A stretch of 64,000 bases of DNA from assembly GCF_900108565.1 (NCBI RefSeq), contig NZ_LT629971.1, positions 124,001 through 188,000 on the forward strand. The letters are read 5' to 3'. Made by a program: the position numbers and the translations under genes. Under the pieces are notes generated by a model. The model made no database searches and had not been told where the DNA came from. It worked only from the letters and a program-made list of their open reading frames with translations. This stretch comes from Mycolicibacterium rutilum. Its GTDB lineage: Bacteria > Actinomycetota > Actinomycetes > Mycobacteriales > Mycobacteriaceae. This document shows, in pieces, positions 53,094 to 62,371 of the stretch; the first letter of the stretch is position 1; each line of letters begins with the position of its first letter.

Positions 53094-53123
53094 CGTCACC
53101 TCCTGTCAGACCTCAGCGCACCG

Positions 53124-54131
53124 TCAGCACTGCCCGTTCTTGATCTTGGCCTGCGAGTCCGCGAGGTTCTCGGTCGTGATCGTCAGCGCCTCGACGGGCA
53201 CGAACCGGTTCTCCGGCTTCTTGTTCTCGCGCAGATAGCCGATCAGCGCCTCGGCGCCGGCGCGGCCGGTGGCGTAGCCGCACAGGCTGATGGTCATGTC
53301 CATCGACTTGGCGGCGATCGCGTCGATCGCCGGTGCGCCACCGTCGGTACCGACGATGTAGATGCTATCCATCGGTCGATTACGTTGCTGCACGGCCATG
53401 ATTCCGCCGAGCGCGATGTCGTCGTTGTCGAAGTACAGCGCATCGACGTCTGGGTTGGAAGTCAACACGTTCTCGGTCGCGGTCAGGCCGGCATCGGAAC
53501 TGAACTGCCCGGCGTAGGGACCGTCGATGACGGTGATACCGGGGTTGGCCGCGAACACTTCCTTGGCGCCCTGGGACTGCAGCTCGCTGAACGTCAGCCC
53601 GCGGATGCCGTGTACGTAGCCGACGGTGCCTTGCCCACCGAGGGCGTCAACGAGATACTGAGCCTTCTGCTTTCCGAGGTCGACGTACTCCTGGCCGACG
53701 TGGGCCAGCTGCGAGTCGTGACCGGACTCCTCGATGTCGTTGGCCATCGTGACGACCGGCACGCCATTGCTGGCGGCCTGCTGGATCACGGGGATCAGCG
53801 CCGACGGGTTGACCGGCACGATCAGCAGTCCGTTGGGCGAGGTGCTCATCGCGTTCTCGAGCTGGTCGTACTGCAGCTGAGGATTGGTGTCGCCGTAGGT
53901 GACGTCGACCGTGGTGTGGCCGTCGGCCTTGGCGACGTCCTGCACGCCGCGGATCATGTCCTGGAAGTAGGGCAGCGTCCGGGAGTACACGTTCATCGCG
54001 AGCGTGAGTTCGGTGTCGGCACCGGCCGACCCGCCCGCGTCGCCCGCACCGGAATCGTGTGAACACGCCACCGTCAGCAGCGCAGCTGAGGTCACCGCCG
54101 CTGCGGCCTTGGCGAATCTGGCAAGGGTCAT
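53124..54131 (-). CDS. CUT2-type ABC transporter substrate-binding lipoprotein
   Basis: This 335-residue periplasmic-binding protein of the ribose/galactose type (Peripla_BP_4) has a signal peptide with lipobox LTVACS (Cys near residue 23), a Gly/Ala/Asp linker, then two Rossmann-like lobes: LTLAMNVYSRTLPYFQDMIRG at the start, LLIVPVNPSALIPVI, DALYFDNDDIALGGI, and IVGTDGGAPAIDAIA. It delivers the substrate to the permease. These proteins usually bind sugars; in this aromatic-type operon the ligand is probably different. The ATG has GAGGAGA upstream and overlaps the permease stop. Confidence 0.88.
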   Translation of the reverse strand: MTLARFAKAAAAVTSAALLTVACSHDSGAGDAGGSAGADTELTLAMNVYSRTLPYFQDMIRGVQDVAKADGHTTVDVTYGDTNPQLQYDQLENAMSTSPNGLLIVPVNPSALIPVIQQAASNGVPVVTMANDIEESGHDSQLAHVGQEYVDLGKQKAQYLVDALGGQGTVGYVHGIRGLTFSELQSQGAKEVFAANPGITVIDGPYAGQFSSDAGLTATENVLTSNPDVDALYFDNDDIALGGIMAVQQRNRPMDSIYIVGTDGGAPAIDAIAAKSMDMTISLCGYATGRAGAEALIGYLRENKKPENRFVPVEALTITTENLADSQAKIKNGQC

Positions 54132-55225
54132 TCTGCTTCTCCTCGGTTGGTGGCGGATCGACTCGGTTGTGCGAGTTGCTGATCGGGTGGGGCGGGCTCG
54201 AGCGCCGCTGATTGGCGCCGCGACCGCACGAAGCGGCGACGCAGGAAGTCGACGGAAGCCGCGGCGATCAGCACCGCGCCGACGACGACGTTCTTGTAGT
54301 CCTCGCTGATGCCGCTGATGTCGAGTCCGTTGCGCAGCACCGCGATCAACAACACACCCCACAGCGTGCGCACGATCGACCCGCGTCCGCCGTTGAGGCT
54401 GGTGCCGCCGACGACGACCGCCGCGATCGCTTCGAGCGCCAGCGTGGCGTTGGCGTTGGGCTGGCCGGACTGCACCCGGATCAGCAACGCCAACCCCGCG
54501 AGCGCGGATGCGACGCCGGTGATCAGGAACACCAACATCGTGATGCGCTGAATCGAGATGCCGGACAGCCGAGCGGCTTCGGCGTTGCCTCCGACCGCGA
54601 GCACGCGGTAGCCGAACACGGTCTGGCGCTGCAGCCACCACAACACGAAGAAAACGACCACCGTCAACCAGACCAGCAGGGGCAGGCCGGCAATCCGCAG
54701 CGTGGAAAGTGAGCGGAAGCCCTCGGGCAGCCCGGTGACGACACCACCGTTGGTCAGTGCGAGCGCGATCGCGCCGCAGATGATCATCGTCCCGAGGGTG
54801 GCGATGAACGACGGTACCTCCAGGTACGTCACGATCGCGCCGTTGAGCAACCCGAGCACGACGCCGACCGCCAGACACACGGCGATGCCCTGCAACGCTG
54901 ATCCGGTCTGCACCATCGCCGTCGCACCCAGCACGCTGATCAACGCCGACGCGCTGCCCATCGACAGATCGAGCTGTCCGGCCATGATCACAAACGTCGC
55001 GGCGAAGGACACGATCGCCAGGATCGACGCCTGGGTCAGCACATTCGTGATGTTCATGGTGCTCAGGAACGCGTCGTTGGTCGCACCGAGATAGACGATC
55101 AACAGCAGCAACACGCCTGGCACGAAAGCGGTGTCGATCCGCTCCCCCAGTGTGCGGTGCGGACGCCGCGGCGACGGCTCCGGTTCGGCCGGCTTCGGTG
55201 AAGCGATGTTGTGCGTGAGGGTCAC
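54128..55225 (-). CDS. CUT2-type ABC transporter permease
   Basis: The 365-residue membrane protein of the RbsC type (BPD_transp_2) has about 8-10 helices, the first after about 35 residues. Family motifs include LDLSMGSASALISVLGA (about residues 108-124) and GGTSLNGGRGSIVRTLWG (about 272-289). It forms the pore with the two-domain ATPase encoded upstream. GTG start with GGGAGG upstream, overlapping the ATPase stop by 4 nt. Confidence 0.9.
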   Translation of the reverse strand: MTLTHNIASPKPAEPEPSPRRPHRTLGERIDTAFVPGVLLLLIVYLGATNDAFLSTMNITNVLTQASILAIVSFAATFVIMAGQLDLSMGSASALISVLGATAMVQTGSALQGIAVCLAVGVVLGLLNGAIVTYLEVPSFIATLGTMIICGAIALALTNGGVVTGLPEGFRSLSTLRIAGLPLLVWLTVVVFFVLWWLQRQTVFGYRVLAVGGNAEAARLSGISIQRITMLVFLITGVASALAGLALLIRVQSGQPNANATLALEAIAAVVVGGTSLNGGRGSIVRTLWGVLLIAVLRNGLDISGISEDYKNVVVGAVLIAAASVDFLRRRFVRSRRQSAALEPAPPDQQLAQPSRSATNRGEAE

Positions 55226-56850
55226 GACCCACCTCCCTGACTGATGGACACCGCGTCCACGTGGACCGGTTGCGGCGCGACGTCGTCGTCACGGATCTGG
55301 TCGCCGACCACCAGGGCGGCCAGCTGATGCTCGGTGAGCTCTGATGTCGGAAGCATGCGGGTGAGCGCACCGTGCCGGAACACGCCGACACGGTCCGCCA
55401 CTGCGAGCACCTCGGTCAGGTCGGTCGAGTAGACCAGCACACCGTTCCCCTGGGCAGCGAATTCGCGTAGCAGGTAATGGATCTGGGAGCGGCCGCCGAT
55501 GTCGACGCCCTGTGTCGGCTCCTCGACGGCCATGATGCGGACGTCGGAGGCGAGCAGCTTGGCGAGCATGACCTTCTGCTGGTTGCCGCCCGACAGCGTG
55601 GCCGCCGGTGCGTGAGGCCCCGCCATCTTGATGCCGAGCCGCTCACGGTAGCGCTGCGCACGGCGGACGAGGTCACGGCGGGCCAGCCAGTACGACCGGC
55701 CCACCCGGTTGAAGGAGGCGAGTGAGACGTTGAACGCGCACGACTGATCCACCACCAGGCCCCGGGCCTTGCGGTCCTCGGGGATCAGCCCGATGCCGAC
55801 CTTCTGCGCGTCACGGACCGACCGGATCGACGCGCCTGCTCCGGCGATTTCGCACTGCCCGCGCAGCGGCACATCACCGCCGGCCATCGCGACCACGGTG
55901 GCCGCCCCTGAGCCGAGAAGGCCGGTGACCGCGACGATTTCGCCGGCATGCACGTCGAGGTCGACGGCGGGTCCGTCGTCGACGGTACGCAGGTCCCGCA
56001 GCCGCAGCAGCACCTCGTCACGCTTGGTGGAGACGCTGTTCGGCGCCGACCGCTCCGATCGGTCTCCGATCATCATGGTGGCCAGTTGCCGGGTGGTCAG
56101 GGCGTCGACCGTCCTGTGGTCGACGCAGGCCCCGTCGCGCAGCACCGTCACCTCGTCGGCCGTCTCCACGATCTCGTCGAGTCGGTGCGACACGAACGCC
56201 AACCCCAGTCCTTGACCGCGCAGCGTGCACATCAAATCCAGCACCTGGCGCGCGGCAGCGGGTTCTAGCGCCGCTGTCGGCTCATCGAGGATCAAGAACC
56301 GCGGCTCCATCAACATCGCCCGGGCGATCTCGACGAACTTGCGCTCCGCCGCGCCGAGCGTGCCGACCTTCGCGTGCGGATCGAGGTCCACGCCGAGACG
56401 GTCGAGCAGCCGGCGCACCCGCTGCCGCCACCGCCGATGGTCCACCGCCCCCAACCGGCGCGGATTCCTGGGCGGCCGGGCAGCGCCCGCGAGCAGGTTG
56501 TGTTCGACCGACATCTCGGGGAACAGGTTGTAGTTCTGGTGCACCACCGCGATGCCGGCGGTTTGCGCCGCCTGCGGGGTCGTCCACGACACCTGCTCCC
56601 CGTTGAGCACGATCGCGCCGGCGGTCGGCTTCACCGCGCCGGTCAGGACCTTGATCAATGTTGACTTGCCCGAACCGTTCTCGCCGATCAGCGCGTGGAT
56701 GCTGCCGCCGCGGATATCGAAATCGACGCCGCGCAGCACCACGACACCCGAGTAGTCGTGGGTGGCACCCCGGACTCCGAAGTGCACAGCCGGGTCTGCT
56801 GCGGTGACCGGCGCACCGGCCTCGGTGTCCGAGGTGGCCATCTTGGTCAT
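55222..56850 (-). CDS. CUT2-type ABC transporter, double ATPase subunit
   Basis: The 542-residue protein has two nucleotide-binding domains. The first has Walker A GENGSGKST (about residues 56-64), a weak signature TLGAAERKFVEIARA and Walker B FLILDEPTAALEP (about 185-197). The second has a degenerate Walker A (GLLGSGAATVVAM), but a good signature LSGGNQQKVMLAKLL (about 425-439) and Walker B RIMAVEEPTQGVD. This one-sided pattern is normal for RbsA/MglA proteins. It drives uptake together with the permease and binding protein below it. Overlaps the amidohydrolase stop (ATGA). Confidence 0.9.
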   Translation of the reverse strand: MTKMATSDTEAGAPVTAADPAVHFGVRGATHDYSGVVVLRGVDFDIRGGSIHALIGENGSGKSTLIKVLTGAVKPTAGAIVLNGEQVSWTTPQAAQTAGIAVVHQNYNLFPEMSVEHNLLAGAARPPRNPRRLGAVDHRRWRQRVRRLLDRLGVDLDPHAKVGTLGAAERKFVEIARAMLMEPRFLILDEPTAALEPAAARQVLDLMCTLRGQGLGLAFVSHRLDEIVETADEVTVLRDGACVDHRTVDALTTRQLATMMIGDRSERSAPNSVSTKRDEVLLRLRDLRTVDDGPAVDLDVHAGEIVAVTGLLGSGAATVVAMAGGDVPLRGQCEIAGAGASIRSVRDAQKVGIGLIPEDRKARGLVVDQSCAFNVSLASFNRVGRSYWLARRDLVRRAQRYRERLGIKMAGPHAPAATLSGGNQQKVMLAKLLASDVRIMAVEEPTQGVDIGGRSQIHYLLREFAAQGNGVLVYSTDLTEVLAVADRVGVFRHGALTRMLPTSELTEHQLAALVVGDQIRDDDVAPQPVHVDAVSISQGGGS

Positions 56851-58286
56851 TCCGCGGCCGCTCCGTTGACGCTCGCGCCCACGGTCTCGTACTTGCGGAC
56901 GTCGTTGACCAGATCCAGGCGCATCTCCCGCGGCCAGTCCAGCTGGGTCTTGGGCAGCTCTCCGCCTTCGAACACGCGCTCGTAGGTCAGTAGCTCCCAG
57001 CCGTATTCGTGGGGCAGGTAGTTGTTGCGGATGAACCGCGTGCGGATGTCCTCGGGGAACGTCTGGACGGCGCCGTTCAGGATGACATGGGTGATCTTGC
57101 CCGGCGTGTAGAGCACCCGGATGTTCTTGAGCGGATCGCCGTCCACGACGATGATGTCGGCGAGCTTGCCTTCGGCGAGCACGCCCACGTCATCAGGCAG
57201 ATTCACAGCTGGCGCACCGTGTTTGGTGCCGGCCTGGATGGCCTCGAGCGCCGACATGCCGGTGTAGAGCATCAGCATCTCGAGCTCACGCGCGTGGAAC
57301 TGGCCGTACGGCACGGTGGCGAACCCCGAGTCGGTTCCCATGGCGAACTTGACGCCGGCGGCGTAGGCGCGGTGCAGGCTGACCATCGTCGCCTCGTTCA
57401 TCCGGGCAGTGGCGTCCACGATGGACTGCCTGTTCCGGGAGATCTCGGCGAATTCGACGATGTGGTGCATGAACAGCTGTGTCGGCGCCAGCGGGATCTG
57501 CGAGGCGGCCAGTTTGGCGATCGTCTCGTCGTTCATGTGGTTGCCGTGCATGATGTGGTCGAAGCCCGCGTCCACGGCGGCGGCCACCTCCGCCGAACCC
57601 CGCGCGTGGATGGTGATCTTCTTGCCCAGTTGGTGAGCGAGGTCGGCGCACAGCTTCAGCTCGTCGTTTGTGAACGCCTGGAAGTCGCCGTAGGGGCTGT
57701 CGGCGAGTTTGATGAGGTCGACGCCGGCCTTGGCCTGGCGGCGGATCTCGTCGACCATCTCGGCGGTGGTGTTGGTGAGCTTGCCGATGCTCGACTCCGG
57801 GTTGCCCGTCGCGTCCGGGAACCAGTCGGTCAGACCGTTGCTGGTGGTGAGATACCTTCCGGCACTGGTCATCCGCGGTCCGTGCACGAGGCCCTGCTTG
57901 ATACCTTCGCGCAGTCCGACGCCGATGAAGTAGCTTCCGCCGGGTTGCGAGATGCTGGTGACACCGGCGGCGAGCACCTTCTCCACGTTCGCGGCCGCGA
58001 TCAGCGTCCGCAGCTCGGGCGGGGTGTAGATGCTGATCTCTTCCTCGGTGCGCGCCAACCCGTAGGTCATGTGGCAGTGGATGTCGATCAGGCCGGGCAT
58101 CACCGTCTTACCGCGGGCGTCGATCACCGACAGCTGCGCGCCGCGAGGGATGTCGGTCTCCCGGTCGACCGCGCCCATCTTGACGATGCGCGCGTTGTGT
58201 ACCAGCACGGCACAGTTGTCGATCGGCGGGTTGGCATCTCCGTCGATGACGGTGCCGTTCTCGATCAGCAGCCAGGTATCGGTCAT
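56847..58286 (-). CDS. Metal-dependent amidohydrolase
   Basis: The 479-residue cytoplasmic amidohydrolase-superfamily protein has the first metal motif GLIDIHCHMTYG (His-x-His, about residues 72-83), later metal ligands in TIHARGSAE and MHGNH, and the late Asp in AMGTDSGFATV (about 350-360). The C-terminal GKLADIIVVDGDPLKNI is typical of imidazolonepropionase/prolidase-like members. It would hydrolyse a C-N bond, perhaps of a cyclic amide or lactam in the pathway. The ATG has GGAGG upstream and overlaps the hydrolase stop. Confidence 0.88.
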   Translation of the reverse strand: MTDTWLLIENGTVIDGDANPPIDNCAVLVHNARIVKMGAVDRETDIPRGAQLSVIDARGKTVMPGLIDIHCHMTYGLARTEEEISIYTPPELRTLIAAANVEKVLAAGVTSISQPGGSYFIGVGLREGIKQGLVHGPRMTSAGRYLTTSNGLTDWFPDATGNPESSIGKLTNTTAEMVDEIRRQAKAGVDLIKLADSPYGDFQAFTNDELKLCADLAHQLGKKITIHARGSAEVAAAVDAGFDHIMHGNHMNDETIAKLAASQIPLAPTQLFMHHIVEFAEISRNRQSIVDATARMNEATMVSLHRAYAAGVKFAMGTDSGFATVPYGQFHARELEMLMLYTGMSALEAIQAGTKHGAPAVNLPDDVGVLAEGKLADIIVVDGDPLKNIRVLYTPGKITHVILNGAVQTFPEDIRTRFIRNNYLPHEYGWELLTYERVFEGGELPKTQLDWPREMRLDLVNDVRKYETVGASVNGAAAE

Positions 58287-59185
58287 GATGTACCTCCAAG
58301 TTCGGTGTCGTCGAAGAACGCCATCTCGGCGTCGTCGAAGAACGCGGCCACGACACCGACGAAGGTGTCGGGGTCTTCGAAGTACGGGGCGTGCCCGCAT
58401 CCGGACATGACCCGCAGTTCCGAGCCCTTGAGCAGTTCGTGGGCCGCGTGCCCCATCGACAGCGGTGTCCACCGGTCGTCTTCACCCCACACGATGAGGA
58501 TCGGCAGGTCGGGCCGTTCCTTGGTGAGACGCTCGGTCTGCCGGTCCGCGTTGGCTTCCGAGTTGAGGTGTTGCGCCGCTGTCAGCAGCGCATCGCGCGC
58601 GCCGTCCGACGAGTTAATCATCGACTCCTCACGCACCCAGGCGTCGCTGACCATCTCGGGATCAGAAACCACGAGGCTGAACTTTCTCCGCACCGCCGCC
58701 TCGCTGCCGTCGGCCACGCCCTCGGGGGCGACCATGTTCTCCTCGGGCAGCTCGGAGATCCCCATCGTGCCGATGAGCACCAGACCCGCGACCAGGTCGG
58801 GCCGGTCGCACGCGAGCCTGGCCGCGACGTGACCGCCCAGCGATGTTCCGGCGACGATCGCCTCCTTGAGTTGGAGTTCGTCCAGCACCGCGGCGATGAA
58901 GTCGGAGAACCCGCGTGCGCGGTAGTCGATGCCGTCACGTTTGTCGGCGAACCCGTGGCCGGGAAAGTCGATCGCGTAGACGTGGAAGCCGGCTTCGACC
59001 AGTCCCGGTATCGCCGGGATGAACCGGTCCGCACGGGACCCGACGCCGTGCAGGCACACCAACGGCACTGATCCGCCGTGAGATTCGACGACCCTGGTAC
59101 GGATTCCGCGGGCGGTCACGGGATAGGAGATCACGTGGTCGCGCCCGTGGTTGAAAGGCAGCGTGCGCCGGTCGACGAACATCAT
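58283..59185 (-). CDS. Alpha/beta hydrolase, MhpC-like
   Basis: The 300-residue hydrolase has oxyanion loop LVCLHGVGSRAD (about residues 42-53), nucleophile elbow GTSLGGHVAA (Ser near residue 117), Asp in WGEDDRWTP (about 230-238) and His in SGCGHAPYFEDP (about 259-270). The overall form is that of C-C bond hydrolases of meta-cleavage pathways, but esterase activity is equally possible. Near the C-terminus FFDDAEM is followed by FFDDTEL, owing to a 24-nt tandem duplication at 58307-58345. Start MMF overlaps the RidA stop. Confidence 0.88.
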   Translation of the reverse strand: MMFVDRRTLPFNHGRDHVISYPVTARGIRTRVVESHGGSVPLVCLHGVGSRADRFIPAIPGLVEAGFHVYAIDFPGHGFADKRDGIDYRARGFSDFIAAVLDELQLKEAIVAGTSLGGHVAARLACDRPDLVAGLVLIGTMGISELPEENMVAPEGVADGSEAAVRRKFSLVVSDPEMVSDAWVREESMINSSDGARDALLTAAQHLNSEANADRQTERLTKERPDLPILIVWGEDDRWTPLSMGHAAHELLKGSELRVMSGCGHAPYFEDPDTFVGVVAAFFDDAEMAFFDDTELGGTS

Positions 59186-59568
59186 GCGTCCTTGGACCGC
59201 GCGATCGCCTCGATCTCGACGACGAACTCCTCGTGCACCAGACCCGCGACGATCAGCAGCGTGTTGGGCGGGTAGACGCCTTCGGGATAGATCTCGGCGA
59301 ACACCTTCTTGCGTTCGGACATGAACGGCGGAATGGTCTCCCTGCCGACCAGGTACGTGGTGAACTTGATGACGTCGGAGAACCCGAGTCCCGCGGCGGC
59401 GAGTGCCTTGCCGACGTTGGCGAACGCGCCGCGCACCTGCTCCTCGGGGGACGTTCCGTCGGTGCCGAACTGCCCCGCGACGGCGACCACGCCATCGGTG
59501 ACCGCCACCGGCGAATAGTCGCCGAACAGCGAAAGTCCTTCAACTTCAGGCATATAACGTACAGTCAT
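59182..59568 (-). CDS. RidA/YjgF family protein
   Basis: The 128-residue trimer-forming protein of the Rid family has VAVAGQFGTDG (about residues 28-38), AAAGLGFSDVIKFTTYLVG (about 56-74) and VEIEAIAR at the C-terminus, the Glu-x-x-Ala-x-Arg position that binds carboxylate and imine substrates in active members. In aromatic pathways Rid proteins act as 2-aminomuconate deaminases, and in general they hydrolyse reactive enamines or imines. Its presence suggests a nitrogen-containing intermediate. Starts 23 nt after the GntR gene. Confidence 0.88.
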   Translation of the reverse strand: MTVRYMPEVEGLSLFGDYSPVAVTDGVVAVAGQFGTDGTSPEEQVRGAFANVGKALAAAGLGFSDVIKFTTYLVGRETIPPFMSERKKVFAEIYPEGVYPPNTLLIVAGLVHEEFVVEIEAIARSKDA

Positions 59569-59591
59569 GTGTCGTCCCTCTCGTTTCGTGT

Positions 59592-60275
59592 TCACTCGGT
59601 CAGCGTCGGCGCAACGTGCTCGACGGTCGATCTGAGGTGTTGGCGGATCGCGGCCTCCATCGCGTCGGGATCGGCGGCACGCAGCGCGTCGAGCATCTCC
59701 TGGTGCTCGTGCACCGCCCCGATCGCAGGTGGTTTGCTGGACACCAGGATTCGGACGTAGAACTTGGCACGCGCGGCCAGCACACCGATCAGCGTGACGA
59801 GTTCGACGTTGGCGCACGGCGCGTATACCGCCGCATGGAACTGCTGGTTGAGTTGGGCCCATTCGACGGGGTCGTCGACCTGGGCCATCCGGTGATTGAT
59901 CGCGGCGATCTCGTCGATGTGGCTGGTGTCGGCGAGCGAGGCAACCTTGCGGCCCGCGTACACCTCCAGCAGCTCGCGGATTTCGTACAGATCGAGCAGC
60001 TGCTGCACCGTCGGTTTGGTCACCACCGCGCCGCGGCGCGGGTCCAGTGTGATGAGTCCCTCGCTGGCGAGCCCGTGCAACGCCTCACGCAGCGGGGTCC
60101 TGCTCACCTGCAGACGGGCGGCCAGCTCGTCTTGTCGCAGTGGCCTGTCGATGTCGACGCCGCCGCTGATGATCAGGTCGCGCAGTGCGTCGCGCACCGC
60201 ATCACGCACTGTGCTGCGTGCGATCGGCGCGATCCCGGCCACCCCGCCGGCTGGAGCGTCTGCATTGGTCGTCAT
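59592..60275 (-). CDS. GntR family regulator, FCD/FadR subfamily
   Basis: The 227-residue regulator has a winged helix-turn-helix (about residues 20-85; LRQDELAARLQVSRTPLREAL holds the helix pair, with the wing GLITLDPRRGAVV) and a helical FCD ligand domain (about 95-222) with the metal-type residues in NQQFHAAVY and HEHQEML, the His ligands seen in FCD domains. It lies inside the operon and most likely controls it through the palindrome at 62372-62387. Its ligand should be a carboxylate of the pathway, which is inference. Confidence 0.9.
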   Translation of the reverse strand: MTTNADAPAGGVAGIAPIARSTVRDAVRDALRDLIISGGVDIDRPLRQDELAARLQVSRTPLREALHGLASEGLITLDPRRGAVVTKPTVQQLLDLYEIRELLEVYAGRKVASLADTSHIDEIAAINHRMAQVDDPVEWAQLNQQFHAAVYAPCANVELVTLIGVLAARAKFYVRILVSSKPPAIGAVHEHQEMLDALRAADPDAMEAAIRQHLRSTVEHVAPTLTE

Positions 60276-61153
60276 GGATTCCCCGCGGCGCCAACGGTGT
60301 TCACCAAGGTGCCCAACCCGGTGATCGTCATCTCGATGACGTCCCCGGCGCGCAGGAAGCGCGGCGGGTCGAAGCCGATGCCGACTCCTGGTGGCGTACC
60401 GGTGGCGATGATGTCGCCGGGCACCAGGGTCATCCCGGCGCTGATCGTTGCGATCAGCTCGGGGATGTCGAAGATCAGGTCGACAGTCTTGGCGCTCTGC
60501 CGCAGTTCACCGTTGATCCGCGTCTCGATCAGCATGTCGCGGTAGTCGACCTCGTCGGCGGTGACAGCGAACGGCCCCATCGGGCACAACCCGTCCTTGG
60601 ACTTGCCGAGGAACCATTGCCGGTGGGCGTGCTGGATGTCGCGGGCGGTGACGTCGTTGATGATGGTGTAGCCCCACACGTGCGACATCGCGTCGTCGGG
60701 ACTGATGTCCCTGCCTTCACGTCCGATGATCACCGCGAGTTCCGCTTCGTAGTCGAGTGACTGGGTCAGCTCGTCGTGCGCGGGGATCTCCTGCTCGGGA
60801 CCGATGACCGTCGTCGGCGCCTTGGTGAAAACGACAGGGCGGTCGGGGATTCCCTTGCCCGCCGTGGCGTTGAAGCCGGATTTGTCGAATTCGATCGAGT
60901 GCTCCACGTAGTTCTGTCCGACGCAGATGATGTTGCGCCGCGGCACCGGGATCGGGGCGACGAGCTCGACCGAGTCCAGCGGAACCTCGGTGCCGGTCGT
61001 GATGGCCTCGCGTCCGCCGCCGATGTGTTGCAGCAGTCCCGTGGGTTGTCCGGCCCAGTCGACAGAGTCACCTCCGTCCAGCGGAACCACAGCAGCGCCG
61101 CGTACGACGCCGGCGACGATGCCGGTCGGACCGAGGAACGACGCGAACTTCAC
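60272..61153 (-). CDS. Fumarylacetoacetate hydrolase family protein
   Basis: This 293-residue FAH-superfamily enzyme has an N-terminal small domain (1-70) and a C-terminal catalytic domain with the metal ligands in YEAELAVIIGREG (Glu-x-Glu, about residues 131-143), the loop FLGKSKDGLCPMGP and DIIATGTPPGVG (about 260-271). Family members are hydratases, decarboxylases, C-C hydrolases and isomerases of aromatic ring-cleavage pathways. It probably handles a ring-opened dienoate here. Its stop overlaps the GntR start. Confidence 0.9.
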   Translation of the reverse strand: MKFASFLGPTGIVAGVVRGAAVVPLDGGDSVDWAGQPTGLLQHIGGGREAITTGTEVPLDSVELVAPIPVPRRNIICVGQNYVEHSIEFDKSGFNATAGKGIPDRPVVFTKAPTTVIGPEQEIPAHDELTQSLDYEAELAVIIGREGRDISPDDAMSHVWGYTIINDVTARDIQHAHRQWFLGKSKDGLCPMGPFAVTADEVDYRDMLIETRINGELRQSAKTVDLIFDIPELIATISAGMTLVPGDIIATGTPPGVGIGFDPPRFLRAGDVIEMTITGLGTLVNTVGAAGNP

Positions 61154-61199
61154 CTGAAGGCCTCCTGAATATGTTGTGGAAAAGCAACTTTGATCGACA

Positions 61200-62342
61200 T
61201 CAGAGCCGGACCGGGTCGGTCCTGGCGCCCGCGGGTACCGTGCGTGCGCCTTTGTTGAGTCCGTTCTGGAAGACCTTGGTGCCCGACACCGCGCGCAGCA
61301 TCCGGGCGCGCACCGGGTCGAGCCGCTCGGGGAACTTGGAAACCACGAAGCCGTAGAGATACGACCACCATTGGACGTGGTCGGACAGCGCCCGGCACTC
61401 CTTCTCCCAGCGCCGTAGCGCGGTGGGGATGTCGGATTCGTCCTCGAGGACCATCGCCAGTGCCATGGCGTTGATGAACGCGGTGTTGGCGGCCTGCCCG
61501 AGATTCGGAGGCATCGCGTGTGCTGCGTCGCCGATGATCGCGGCGTGCCCCTGCGACCAGTGCCGGCAGCGCACGTTGACCAGCCGGTCCCATCGACTGG
61601 CTTCCGCGAACCGTTCGACGAGATGGGCCGCGCTGGGGAACGCCGCGCTCCACAGGTCTCGGTCGACGGGCATGGCGCTGGCCCGCTTGTCGTCGACGGG
61701 GGCGCTCAGGAAGATGTAGTCCTGGCCTTCAGTGCAGGGGTTGTAGAGCAGCCGCCGCCGGCCGTGCCAGTACTCGATGATCGTGTCGTCCGGATCGTCG
61801 TCCTTGCGGTCGATCATCATCCGGATGCCGGCCTCGACGCCGTAGTCCACCCACCCTGTCGCCAGAATCGATTCGCGCAGACGGGAATACGCACCGTCGG
61901 CGGCGACGACGAGGTCGGCCTTCAACTCGGTGCCGTCCAGCATCTGCAGGACGCCGTCTCCGGTGACGCTGACCGCGGTCGACGATGTCTGGATGTCGAC
62001 ACCGAAGTGCTCGGCCTGCGTGATGAGCGCTTCGTAGAGGTCGGCCCGCGGCGGCAACAGCAGGCGATCACTGGCAGTGGTGTAGCGCGACATCAAGGGG
62101 CGTCCGTTGTGGTCGGCGATGCGCCATTCGGCGATCGTCCGAGCGCGCGCGACCGCCTGGTCGTAGGCGCCCACGACCTCCAGCGCGCGCAGTCCGCTTT
62201 CCCAGATCCAGATTCCGGCGCCGAACATGCGGAGGTCGGGGTTGCGCTCATGCAGCCGCACCTGCCATCCGAGCTGAGCCAATCTGGTCGCCAGGAGCAG
62301 TCCTGACAAGCCCGCACCAGCGATTTCCGCAGTTCGTCGCAT
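61200..62342 (-). CDS. FAD-dependent aromatic monooxygenase, salicylate-hydroxylase-like
   Basis: The 380-residue class A flavoprotein monooxygenase has N-terminal GxGxxG as AGAGLSGLLLA (about residues 8-18), the DG motif VVAADGAYSRLRE (about 148-160) and the second FAD motif AAIIGDAAHAMPPNLGQAAN (about 272-291). These enzymes use NAD(P)H and O2 to hydroxylate an activated ring, often with decarboxylation. It is the first gene of the catabolic operon, directly after the promoter and palindrome. An in-frame start codon follows the AGGAGAAGC ribosome site. Confidence 0.9.
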   Translation of the reverse strand: MRRTAEIAGAGLSGLLLATRLAQLGWQVRLHERNPDLRMFGAGIWIWESGLRALEVVGAYDQAVARARTIAEWRIADHNGRPLMSRYTTASDRLLLPPRADLYEALITQAEHFGVDIQTSSTAVSVTGDGVLQMLDGTELKADLVVAADGAYSRLRESILATGWVDYGVEAGIRMMIDRKDDDPDDTIIEYWHGRRRLLYNPCTEGQDYIFLSAPVDDKRASAMPVDRDLWSAAFPSAAHLVERFAEASRWDRLVNVRCRHWSQGHAAIIGDAAHAMPPNLGQAANTAFINAMALAMVLEDESDIPTALRRWEKECRALSDHVQWWSYLYGFVVSKFPERLDPVRARMLRAVSGTKVFQNGLNKGARTVPAGARTDPVRL

Positions 62343-62371
62343 GCTTCTCCTGCCGTCGAGCTGTCGTTCGG

